Assembly: GCA_032622095.1 (NCBI GenBank)
Contig: CP136069.1
Coordinates: 2,141,462-2,205,461 of the forward strand
Direction of reading: 5' to 3'
Length of the DNA: 64,000 nt
From: Siphonodentalium dalli
Taxonomy: Eukaryota > Mollusca > Scaphopoda > Gadilida > Siphonodentaliidae
Shown here: in pieces, positions 1-15,000 of the stretch
Numbering within the stretch: position 1 is the stretch's first letter
Layout of the letters: every line of letters begins with the position of its first letter
Program-made: the position numbers and the translations under genes
The notes under the pieces: model-generated
Seen by the model: only the letters and a program-made list of their open reading frames with translations
The model's database searches: none
What the model was told of the DNA's origin: nothing

Positions 1-3000
1 ATATATTATTTTATACCCTGGAATCACGATGTCCTTGATTTATATCTATTATTTTATACCCTGGAATCATGATGTCCTTGATTTATATATATTATTTTAT
101 ACCCTGGAATCACGATGTCCTTGATTTATATCTATTATTTTATACCCTGGAATCACGATGTCCTTGATTTATATATATTATTTTATACCCTGGAATCACG
201 ATGTCCTTGATTTATATGTATTATTTCATACCCTGGAATCACGATGTCCTTGATTTATATCTATTATTTCATACCCTGGAATCACGATGTCCTTGATTTA
301 TATATATTATTTTATACCCTGTAATCACGATGTCCTTGATTTATATCTATTATTTTACATCCTGGAATCACGATGTCCTTGATTTATATATATTATTTCA
401 TACCCTGGAATCACGATGTCCTTGATTTATATCTATTATTTTATACCCTGGAATCACGATGTCCTTGATTTATATCTATTATTTTATACCCTGGAATCAC
501 GATGTCCTTGATTTATATCTATTATTTTATACCCTGGAATCACGGTGTCCTTGATTTATATATATTATTTTATACCCTGGAATCACGATGTCCTTGATTT
601 ATATCTATTATTTTATACCCTGGAATCACGATGTCCTTGATTTATATCTATTATTGTATACCCTGGAATCATGATGTCATTGATTTATATATATTATTTT
701 ACACCCTGGAATCACGATGTCCTTGATTTATATATATTATTTTATACCCTGGAATCACGATGTCCTTGATTTATATATATTATTTTACACCCTGGAATCA
801 TGATGTCCTTGATTTATATCTATTATTTTATACCCTGGAATCACGATGTCCTTGATTTATATATATTATTTTATACCCTGGAATCACGGTGTCCTTGATT
901 TATATATATTATTTTATACCCTGGAATCACGATGTCCTTGATTTATATCTATTATTTTATACCCTGGAATCACGATGTCCTTGATTTATATCTATTATTT
1001 TATACCCTGGAATCACGATGTCCTTGATTTATATCTATTATTTTATACCCTGGAATCACGGTGTCCTTGATTTATATATATTATTTTATACCCTGGAATC
1101 ACGATGTCCTTGATTTATATCTATTATTTTATACCCTGGAATCACGATGTCCTTGATTTATATCTATTATTTTATACCCTGGAATCACGATGTCCTTGAT
1201 TTATATCTATTATTTTATACCCTGGAATCACGGTGTCCTTGATTTATATATATTATTTTATACCCTGGAATCACGATGTCCTTGATTTATATCTATTATT
1301 TTATACCCTGGAATCACGATGTCCTTGATTTATATCTATTATTTTATACCCTGGAATCACGATGTCCTTGATTTATATCTATTATTTTATACCCTGGAAT
1401 CACGGTGTCCTTGATTTATATATATTATTTTATACCCTGGAATCACGATGTCCTTGATTTATATCTATTATTTTATACCCTGGAATCACGATGTCCTTGA
1501 TTTATATATATTATTTTATACCCTGGAATCACGATGTCCTTGATTTATTTATATTATTTTATACCCTGGAATCACGATGTCCTTGATTTATATATATTAT
1601 TTTATACCCTGGAATCACGATGTCCTTGATTTATATCTATTATTTTATACCCTGGAATCACGGTGTCCTTGATTTATATATATTATATTATACCCTGGAA
1701 TCACGATGTCCTTGATTTATATCTATTATTTTATACCCTGGAATCACGATGTCCTTGATTTATATATATTATATTATACCCTGGAATCACGATGTCCTTG
1801 ATTTATATATATTATGTTATACCCTGGAATCACGATGTCCTTGATTTATATCTATTATTTTATACCCCGGAATCACGATGTCCTTGATTTATATATATTA
1901 TGTTATACCCTGGAATCACGATGTCCTTGATTCATATCTATTATTTTACACCCTGGAATCACGATGTCCTTGATTTATATATATTATTTTATACCCTGGG
2001 ATCACGATGTCCTTGATTTATATATATTATTTTATACCCTGGAATCACGATGTCCTTGATTTATATCTATTATTTTATACCCTGGAATCACGATGTCCTT
2101 GATTTATATATATTATTTTACACCCTGGAATCACGATGTCATTGATTTATATCTATTATTTTACACCCTGGAATCATGATGTCCTTGATTTATATCTATT
2201 ATTTTATACCCTGGAATCACGATGTCCTTGATTTATATATATTATTTTATACCCTGGAATCACGATGTCCTTGATTTATATATATTATTTTACACCCTGG
2301 AATCACGATGTCCTTGATTTATATATATTATTTTATACCCTGGAATCACGATGTCCTTGATTTATATATATTATTTTATACCCTGGAATCATGATGTCCT
2401 TGATTTATATCTATTATTTTATACCCTGGAATCATGATGTCCTTGATTTATATATATACCCTGGAATCACGATGTCCTTGATTTATATATATTATGTTAT
2501 ACCCTGGAATCACGATGTCCTTGATTTATATATATTATTTTATACCCCGGAATCACGATGTCCTTGATTTATATCTATTATTTTATACCCTGGAATCACG
2601 ATGTCCTTGATTTATATATATTATTTTATACCCTGGAATCACGATGTCCTTGATTTATATATATTATTTTACACCCTGGAATCACGATGTCCTTGATTTA
2701 TATATATTATTTTATACCCTGGAATCACGATGTCCTTGATTTATATATATTATTTTATACCCTGGAATCACGATGTCCTTGATTCATATCTATTATTTTG
2801 TACCCTGGAATCACGATGTCCTTGATTTATATCTATTATTTTACACCCTGGAATCACGATGTCCTTGATTTATATCTATTATTTTATACCCTGGAATCAC
2901 GATGTCCTTGATTTATATATATTATTTTATACCCGCGAATCACGATGTCCTTGATTTATATATATTATTTTACACCCTGGAATCACGATGTCCTTGATTT

Positions 3001-6000
3001 ATATATAATATTTTATATCCTGGAATCACGATGTCCTTGATTTATATATATTATTTTACACCCTGGAATCACGATGTCCTTGATTTATATATATTATTTT
3101 ATACCCTGGAATCACGATGTCCTTGATTTATATATATTATTTTACACCCTGGAATCACGATGTCCTTGATTTATATATATTATTTTACACCCTGGAATCA
3201 CGATGACCTTGATTTATATATATTATTTTATACCCTGGAATCACGATGTCCTTGATTTATATATAATATTTTACACCCTGGAATCACGATGTCCTTGATT
3301 TATATATATTATTTTATACCCTGGAATCACGATGTCCTTGATTTATATATATTATTTTATACCCTGGAATCACGATGTCCTTGATTTATATATATTATTT
3401 TATACCCTGGAATCACGATGTCCTCGATTTATATCTATTATTTTATATCCTGGAATCACGATGTCCTTGATTTATATATAATATTTTACACCCTGGAATC
3501 ACGATGTCCTTGATTTATATATATTATTTTATACCCTGGAATCACGATGTCCTTGATTTATATCTATTATTTTATATCCTGGAATCACGATGTCCTTGAT
3601 TTATATATATTATTTTATACCCTGGAATCACGATGTCCTTGATTTATATATATTATTTTATACCCTGGAATCACGATGTCCTCGATTTATATCTATTATT
3701 TTATATCCTGGAATCACGATGTCCTTGATTTATATATATTATTTTATACCCTGGAATCACGATGTCCTTGATTTATATATATTATTTTATACCCTGGAAT
3801 CACGATGTCCTCGATTTATATCTATTATTTTATACCCTGGAATCACGATGTCCTTGATTCATATCTATTATTTTATACCCTGGAATCACGATGTCCTTGA
3901 TTTATATCTATTATTTTATATCCTGGAATCACGATGTCCTTGATTTATATATATTATTTTATACCCTGGAATCACGATGTCCTTGATTTATATCTATTAT
4001 TTTATACCCTGGAATCACGATGTCCTTGATTTATATATAATATTTTACACCCTGGAATCACGATGTCCTTGATTTATATATATTATGTTATACCCTGGAA
4101 TCACGATGTCCTTGATTTATATCTATTATTTTACACCCTGGAATCACGATGTCCTTGATTTATATCTATTATTTTATACCCTGGAATAACGATGTCCTTG
4201 ATTTATATATATTATTTTATACCCTGGAATCACGATGTCCTTGATTTATATCTATTATTTTATACCCTGGAATCACGATGTCCTTGATTTATATATATTA
4301 TTTTATACCCCGGAATCACGATGTCCTTGATTTATATCTATTATTTTATACCCTGGAATCACGATGTCCTTGATTCATATATATTATTTTACACCCTGGA
4401 ATCACGATGTCCTTGATTTATATATATTATTTTATACCCTGGAATCACGATGTCCTTGATTTATATATATTATTTTATACCCTGGAATCACGATGTCCTT
4501 GATTTATATCTATTATTTTATACCCTGGAATCACGATGTCCTTGATTTATATATATTATTTTATACCCTGGAATCACGATGTCCTTGATTTATATCTATT
4601 ATTTTATACACTGGAATCACGATGTCCTTGATTTATATATATTATGTTATACCCTGGAATCACGATGTCCTTGATTTATATCTATTATTTTATACCCTGG
4701 AATCACGATGTCCTTGATTTATATATATTATTTTATACCCTGGAATCACGATGTCCTTGATTTATATATATTATTTTATACCCTGGAATCACGATGTCCT
4801 TGATTTATATATATTATTTTATACCCTGGAATCACGATGTCCTTGATTTATATCTATTATTTTATACACTGGAATCACGATGTCCTTGATTTATATATAT
4901 TATGTTATACCCTGGAATCACGGTGACCTTGATTTATATATATTATTTTATACCCTGGAATCACGATGTCCTTGATTTATATATATTATTTTATACCCTG
5001 GAATCATGATGTCCTTGATTTATATATATTATTTTATACCCTGGAATCACGATGTCCTTGATTTATATATATTATTTTATACCCTGGAATCACGATGTCC
5101 TTGATTTATATCTATTATTTTATACCCTGGAATCACGATGTCCTTGATTTATATCTATTATTTTATACCCGGGAATCACGATGTCCTTGATTTATATATA
5201 TTATTTTATACCCTGGAATCACGATGTCCTTGATTTATATATATTATTTTATACCCTGGAATCACGATGTCCTTGATTTATATCTATTATTTTATACCCT
5301 GGAATCACGATGTCCTTGATTTATATCTATTATTTTATACCCGGGAATCACGATGTCCTTGATTTATATCTATTATTTTATACCCTGGAATCACGATGTC
5401 ATTGATTTATATATATTATTTTATACCCTGGAATCACGATGTCCTTGATTTATATCTATTATTTTATACCCGGGAATCACGATGTCCTTGATTTATATCT
5501 ATTATTTTATACCCTGGAATCACGATGTCCTTGATTTATATCTATTATTTTATACCCTGGAATCACGATGTCCTTGATTTATATATATTATTTTACACCC
5601 TGGAATCACGATGTCCTTGATTTATATATATTATATTACACCCTGGAATCACGATGTCCTTGATTTATATATATTATTTTATACCCTGGAATCACGATGT
5701 CCTTGATTTATATCTATTATTTTATACCCTGGAATCACGATGTCCTTGATTTATATATATTATTTTATACCCTGGAATCACGATGTCCTTGATTTATATC
5801 TATTATTTTACACCCTGGAATCACGATGTCCTTGATTTATATATATTATTTTATACCCCGGAATCACGATGTCCTTGATTTATATCTATTATTTTATACC
5901 CTGGAATCACGATGTCCTTGATTTATATCTATTATTTTATACCCTGGAATCACGATGTCCTTGATTTATATATATTATTTTATACCCTGGAATCACGATG

Positions 6001-9000
6001 TCCTTGATTTATATATATTATTTTATACCCCGGAATCACGATGTCCTTGATTTATATCTATTATTTTATACCCGGGAATCACGATGTCCTTGATTTATAT
6101 CTATTATTTTATACCCTGGAATCACGATGTCCTTGATTTATATCTATTATTTTATACCCTGGAATCACGATGTCCTTGATTTATATATATTATTTTACAC
6201 CCTGGAATCACGATGTCCTTGATTTATATCTATTATTTTATACCCTGGAATCACGATGTCCTTGATTTATATATATTATTTTATACCCTGGAATCACGAT
6301 GTCCTTGATTTATATATATTATTTTATACCCTGGAATCACGATGTCCTTGATTTATATATATTATTTTATACCCCGGAATCACGATGTCCTTGATTTATA
6401 TCTATTATTTTATACCCTGGAATCACGATGTCCTTGATTTATATATATTATTTTATACCCTGGAATCACGATGTCCTTGATTTATATATATTATTTTATA
6501 CCCTGGAATCACGATGTCCTTGATTTATATATATTATTTTATACCCTGGAATCACGATGTCCTTGATTTATATATATTATTTTATACCCTGGAATCACGA
6601 TGTCCTTGATTTATATATATTATTTTATACCCTGGAATCACGATGTCCTTGATTTATATATATTATTTTATACCCTGGAATCACGATGTCCTTGATTTAT
6701 ATCTATTATTTTATACCCTGGAATCACGATGTCCTTGATTTATATATATTATTTTATACCCTGGAATCACGATGTCCTTGATTTATATATATTATTTTAT
6801 ACCCTGGAATCACGATGTCCTTGATTTATATCTATTATTTTATACCCTGGAATCACGATGTCCTTGATTTATATCTATTATTTTACACCCTGGAATCACG
6901 GTGTCCTTGATTCATATATATTATTTTATACCCTGGAATCACGATGTCCTTGATTCATATATATTATTTTATACCCTGGAATCACGATGTCCTTGATTTA
7001 TATATATTATTTTATACCCTGGAATCACGATGTCCTTGATTTATATCTATTAGTTTATACCCTGGAATCATGATGTCCTTGATTTATATCTATTATTTTA
7101 TACCCTGGAATCACGATGTCCTTGATTTATATATATTATTTTATACCCTGGAATCACGATGTCCTTGATTCATATATATTATTTTATACCCTGGAATCAT
7201 GATGTCCTTGATTTATATCTATTATTTTATACCCTGGAATCACGATGTCCTTGATTTATATATATTATTTTATACCCTGGAATCACGATGTCCTTGATTT
7301 ATATATATTATTTTATACCCTGGAATCACGGTGTCCTTGATTTATATATATTATTTTATACCCTGGAATCACGATGTCCTTGATTTATATCTATTATTTT
7401 ATACCCTGGAATCACGATGTCCTTGATTCATATCTATTATTTTATACCCTGGAATCACGATGTCCTTGATTCATATATATTATTTTATACCCTGGAATCA
7501 CGATGTCCTTGATTTATATATATTATTTTATACCCTGGAATCACGATGTCCTTGATTTATATCTATTATTTTATACCCTGGAATCACGATGTCCTTGATT
7601 TATATATATTATTTTATACCCTGGAATCATGATGTCCTTGATTTATATATATTATTTTATACCCTGGAATCACGATGTCCTTGATTTATATCTATTATTT
7701 TATACCCTGGAATCACGATGTCCTTGATTTATATCTATTATTTTATACCCTGGAATCACGATGTCCTTGATTTATATCTATTATTTTATACCCGGGAATC
7801 ACGATGTCCTTGATTTATATCTATTATTTTATACCCTGGAATCACGATGTCCTTGATTCATATCTATTATTTTATACCCTGGAATCACGATGTCCTTGAT
7901 TTATATCTATTATTTTATACCCTGGAATCACGATGTCCTTGATTTATATCTATTATTTTATACCCGGGAATCACGATGTCCTTGATTTATATCTATTATT
8001 TTATACCCTGGAATCACGATGTCCTTGATTCATATCTATTATTTTATACCCTGGAATCACGATGTCCTTGATTTATATATATTATTTTATATCCTGGAAT
8101 CACGATGTCCTTGATTTATATATATTATTTTATACCCTGGAATCACGATGTCCTTGATTTATATCTATTATTTTACACCCTGGAATCACGATGTCCTTGA
8201 TTTATATCTATTATTTTATACCCTGGAATCACGATGTCCTTGATTTATATATATTATTTTATACCCTGGAATCACGATGTCCTTGATTTATATATATTAT
8301 GTTATACCCTGGAATCACGATGTCCTTGATTTATATCTATTATTTTATACCCTGGAATCACGATGTCCTTGATTTATATATATTATTTATACCCTGGAAT
8401 CACGATGTCCTTGATTTATATCTATTATTTTATACCCTGGAATCACGATGTCCTTGATTTATATCTATTATTTTATACCCTGGAATCACGATGTCCTTGA
8501 TTTATATCTATTATTTTATACCCTGGAATAACGATGTCCTTGATTTATATATATTATTTTATACCCTGGAATCACGATGTCCTTGATTTATATATATTAT
8601 TTTATACCCTGGAATCACGATGTCCTTGATTTATATCTATTATTTTATACCCTGGAATCACGATGTCCTTGATTTATATCTATTATTTTATACCCTGGAA
8701 TCACGATGTCCTTGATTTATGTCTATTATTTTATACCCTGGAATCACGATGTCCTTGATTTATATCTATTATTTTATACCCTGGAATCACGATGTCCTTG
8801 ATTTATATATATTATTTTATACCCTGGAATCACGATGTCCTTTATTTATATCTATTATTTTATACCCTGGAATCACGATGTCCTTGATTTATATCTATTA
8901 TTTTATACCCTGGAATCACGATGTCCTTGATTTATATCTATTATTTTATACCCTGGAATCAAGATGTCCTTGATTTATATATATTATTTTATACCCTGGA

Positions 9001-12000
9001 ATCACGATGTCCTTGATTTATATCTATTATTTTATACCCTGGAGTCACGATGTCCTTGATTCATATCTATTATTTCATACCCTGGAATCACGATGTCCTT
9101 GATTTATATATATTAGTTTATACCCTGGAATCACGATGTCCTTGATTTATATATATTATTTTATACCCTGGAATCACGATGTCCTTGATTTATATATATT
9201 ATTTTATACCCTGGAATCACGATGTCCTTGATTTATATATATTAGTTTATACCCTGGAATCACGATGTCCTTGATTTATATATATTATTTTATACCCTGG
9301 AATCACGATGTCCTTGATTTATATATATTATTTTATACCCTGGAATCACGATGTCCTTGATTTATATCTATTATTTTATACCCTGGAGTCACGATGTCCT
9401 TGATTCATATCTATTATTTCATACCCTGCAATCACGATGTCCTTGATTTATATATATTATTTTATACCCTGTAATCACGGTGTCCTTGATTTATATATAT
9501 TAGTTTATACCCTGGAATCACGATGTCCTCGATTTATATATATTATTTTATACCCTGCAATCACGATGTCCTTGATTTATATCTATTATTTTATACCCTG
9601 GAATCACGATGTCCTTGATTTATATCTATAATTTATACCCTGGAATCACGATGTCCTTGATTTATATATATTATTTTACACCCTGCAATCACGATGTCCT
9701 TGATTTATATCTATTATTTTATACCCTGGAATCACGATGTCCTTGATTTATATCTATTATTTTATACCCTGGAATCACGATGTCCTTGATTTATATATAT
9801 TATTTTACACCCTGGAATCACGATGTCCTTGATTTATATACATTATTTTATACACTGGGATCACGGTGTCCTTGATTTATATCTATTATTTTATACCCTG
9901 TAATCACGGTGTCCTTGATTCATATATATTATTTTATACCCTGGAATCACGATGTCCTTGATTTATATATATTATTTTATACCCTGGAATCACGATGTCC
10001 TTGATTTATATATATTAGTTTATACCCTGGAATCACGATGTCCTTGATTTATATCTATTATTTTATACCCTGGAATCACGATGTCCTTGATTTATATCTA
10101 TTATTTTATACCCTGGAATCACGATGTCCTTGATTTATATATATTATTTTATACCCTGGAATCACGATGTCCTTGATTTATATATATTAGTTTATACCCT
10201 GGAATCACGATGTCCTTGATTTATATATATTATTTTATACCCTGGAATCACGATGTCCTTGATTTATATATATTATTTTATACCCTGGAATCACGATGTC
10301 CTTGATTTATATATATTAGTTTATACCCTGGAATCACGATGTCCTTGATTTATATATATTATTTTATACCCTGGAATCACGATGTCCTTGATTTATATCT
10401 ATTATTTTATACCCTGGAGTCACGATGTCCTTGATTCATATCTATTATTTCATACCCTGCAATCACGATGTCCTTGATTTATATATATTATTTTATACCC
10501 TGTAATCACGGTGTCCTTGATTTATATATATTATTTTATACCCTGGAATCACGATGTCCTTGATTTATATATATTATTTTATACCCTGCAATCACGATGT
10601 CCTTGATTTATATCTATTATTTTATACCCTGGAATCACGATGTCCTTGATTCATATCTATTATTTTATACCCTGGAATCACGGTGTCCTTGATTTATATC
10701 TATTATTTTATACCCTGGAATCACGATGTCCTTGATTTATATATATTATTTTATACCCTGGAATCACGATGTCCTTGATTTATATCTATTATTTTATACC
10801 CTGGAATCACGATGTCCTTGATTTATATATATTATTTTATACCCTGCAATCACGATGTCCTTGATTTATATATAATATTTTATACCCGGGAATCACGATG
10901 TCCTTGATTCATATCTATTATTTTATACCCTGGAATCACGATGTCCTTGATTCATATCTATTATTTTATACCCTGGAATCACGGTGTCCTTGATTTATAT
11001 CTATTATTTTATACCCTGGAATCACGATGTCCTTGATTTATATATATTATTTTATACCCTGGAATCACGATGTCCTTGATTTATATATATTATTTTATAT
11101 CCTGGAATCACGATGTCCTTGATTTATATATATTATTTTATACCCTGGAATCACGATGTCCTTGATTTATATCTATTATGTTATACCCTGGAATCACGAT
11201 GTCCTTGATTTATATATATTATTTTATACCCTGGAATCACGATGTCCTTGATTTATATATATTATTTTATACCCTGGAATCACGATGTCCTTGATTTATA
11301 TCTATTATTTTATACCCTGGAGTCACGATGTCCTTGATTCATATCTATTATTTCATACCCTGCAATCACGATGTCCTTGATTTATATATATTATTTTATA
11401 CCCTGTAATCACGGTGTCCTTGATTTATATATATTATTTTATACCCTGGAATCACGATGTCCTTGATTTATATATATTATTTTATACCCTGCAATCACGA
11501 TGTCCTTGATTTATATCTATTATTTTATACCCTGGAATCACGATGTCCTTGATTCATATCTATTATTTTATACCCTGGAATCACGGTGTCCTTGATTTAT
11601 ATATATTAGTTTATACCCTGGAATCACGATGTCCTCGATTTATATATATTATTTTATACCCTGCAATCACGATGTCCTTGATTTATATCTATTATTTTAT
11701 ACCCTGGAATCACGATGTCCTTGATTTATATCTATTATTTTATACCCTGGAATCACGATGTCCTTGATTTATATATATTATTTTACACCCTGCAATCACG
11801 ATGTCCTTGATTTATATCTATTATTTTATACCCTGGAATCACGATGTCCTTGATTTATATCTATTATTTTATACCCTGGAATCACGATGTCCTTGATTTA
11901 TATATATTATTTTACACCCTGGAATCACGATGTCCTTGATTTATATATATTATTTTATACCCTGGGATCACGGTGTCCTTGATTTATATCTATTATTTTA

Positions 12001-15000
12001 TACCCTGTAATCACGGTGTCCTTGATTCATATATATTATTTTATACCCTGGAATCACGATGTCCTTGATTTATTTATATTATTTTATACCCTGGAATCAC
12101 GATGTCCTTGATTTATATATATTATTTTACACCCTGGAATCACGATGTCCTTGATTTATATATATTATTTTATACCCTGGAATCACGATGTCCTTGATTT
12201 ATATATATTATGTTATACCCTGGAATCACGATGTCCTTGATTTATATATATTATTTTATACCCTGGAATCACGATGTCCTTGATTTATATCTATTATTTT
12301 ATACCCTGGAATCACGATGTCCTTGATTCATATATATTATTTTATACCCTGGAATCACGATGTCCTTGATTTATATATATTATTTTATACCCTGGAATCA
12401 CGATGTCCTTGATTTATATCTATTATTTTATACCCTGGAATCACGATGTCCTTGATTCATATATATTATTTTATACCCTGGAATCACGATGTCCTTGATT
12501 CATATATATTATTTTATATCCTGGAATCACGATGTCCTTGATTTATATATATTATTTTACACCCTGGAATCACGATGTCCTTGATTTATATATATTATTT
12601 TACACCCTGGAATCACGATGTCCTTGATTTATATATATTATTTTATACCCTGGAATCACGATGTCCTTGATTTATATATATTATGTTATACCCTGGAATC
12701 ACGATGTCCTTGATTTATATATATTATTTTATACCCTGGAATCACGATGTCCTTGATTTATATCTATTATTTTATACCCTGGAATCACGATGTCCTTGAT
12801 TCATATATATTATTTTATACCCTGGAATCACGATGTCCTTGATTTATATATATTATTTTATACCCTGGAATCACGATGTCCTTGATTTATATATATTATT
12901 TTATACCCTGGAATCATGATGTCCTTGATTTATATCTATTATTTTATACCCTGGAATCACGATGTCCTTGATTCATATATATTATTTTACACCCTGGAAT
13001 CACGGTGTCCTTGATTTATATATATTATTTTATACCCTGGAATCACGATGTCCTTGATTTATATATATTATTTTATACCCTGGAATCACGATGTCCTTGA
13101 TTTATATCTATTATTTTATACCCTGGAATCACGATGTCCTTGATTTATATATATTATTTTATACCCTGGAATCACGATGTCCTTGATTCATATCTATTAT
13201 GTTATACCCTGGAATCACGATGTCCTTGATTTATATCTATTATTTTATACCCTGGAATCACGATGTCCTTGATTCATATATATTATTTTATACCCTGGAA
13301 TCACGATTCCTTGATTTATATCTATTAGTTTATACCCTGGAATCACGATGTCCTTGATTTATATCTATTATTTTATACCCTGGAATCACGATGTCCTTGA
13401 TTCATATCTATTATTTTATACCCTGGAATCATGATGTCCTTGATTTATATCTATTATTTTATACCCTGGAATCACGATTCCTTGATTTATATCTATTAGT
13501 TTATACCCTGGAATCACGATGTCCTTGATTTATATCTATTATTTTATACCCTGGAATCACGATGTCCTTGATTCATATCTATTATTTTATACCCTGGAAT
13601 CATGATGTCCTTGATTTATATCTATTATTTTATACCCTGGAATCACGATGTCCTTGATTTATATCTATTATTTTATACCCTGGAATCACGATGTCCTTGA
13701 TTTATATCTATTATTTTATACCCTGGAATCACGATGTCCTTGATTTATATCTATTATTTTATACCCTGGAATCACGATGTCCTTGATTTATATATATTAT
13801 TTTATACCCTGGAATCACGATGTCCTTGATTCATATATATTATTTTATACCCTGGAATCATGATGTCCTTGATTTATATCTATTATTTTATACCCTGGAA
13901 TCACGATTCCTTGATTTATATCTATTAGTTTATACCCTGGAATCACGATGTCCTTGATTTATATCTATTATTTTATACCCTGGAATCATGATGTCCTTGA
14001 TTCATATCTATTATTTTATACCCTGGAATCATGATGTCCTTGATTTATATCTATTATTTTATACCCTGGAATCACGATGTCCTTGATTTATATGTATTAT
14101 TTTATACCCTGGAATCATGATGTCCTTGATTTATATCTATTATTTTATACCCTGGAATCACGATGTCCTTGATTCATATATATTATTTTACACCCTGGAA
14201 TCACGATGTCCTTGATTTATATCTATTATTTTATACCCTGGAATCACGATGTCCTTGATTTATATATATTATTTTACACCCTGGAATCACGATGTCCTTG
14301 ATTTATATCTATTATTTTATACCCTGGAATCACGATGTCCTTGATTTATATATATTATTTTATACCCGGGAATCACGATGTCCTTGATTTATATATATTA
14401 TTTTATACCCGGGAATCACGATGTCCTTGATTTATATCTATTATTTTACACCCCGGAATCACGATGTCCTTGATTTATATCTATTATTTTACACCCTGGA
14501 ATCACGATGTCCTTGATTTATATCTATTATTTTACACCCTGGAATCACGATGTCCTTGATTTATATCTATTATTTTATACCCTGGAATCACGATGTCCTT
14601 GATTTATATCTATTATTTTATACCCTGGAATCACGATGTCCTTGATTCATATATATTATTTTATACCCTGGAATCACGATTCCTTGATTTATATCTATTA
14701 GTTTATACCCTGGAATCACGATGTCCTTGATTTATATCTATTATTTTATACCCTGGAATCACGATGTCCTTGATTCATATCTATTATTTTACACCCTGGA
14801 ATCACGATGTCCTTGATTTATATCTATTATTTTATACCCTGGAATCACGATGTCCTTGATTTATATCTATTATTTTATACCCTGGAATCACGATGTCCTT
14901 GATTCATATATATTATTTTACACCCTGGAATCACGATGTCCTTGATTTATATCTATTATTTTATACCCTGGAATCACGATGTCCTTGATTTATATATATT

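Noticed and set aside
3590-3943. 117-codon open frame with repeats of MSLIYIYYFIPWNHDVLDLY (and similar frames at 8719, 9437, 11543, 22287, 22803, 28286)
   Set aside because: These are chance open stretches of the 43-bp satellite. The 43-codon peptide period is just three units; neighbouring units have stops and there is no start context or codon bias.
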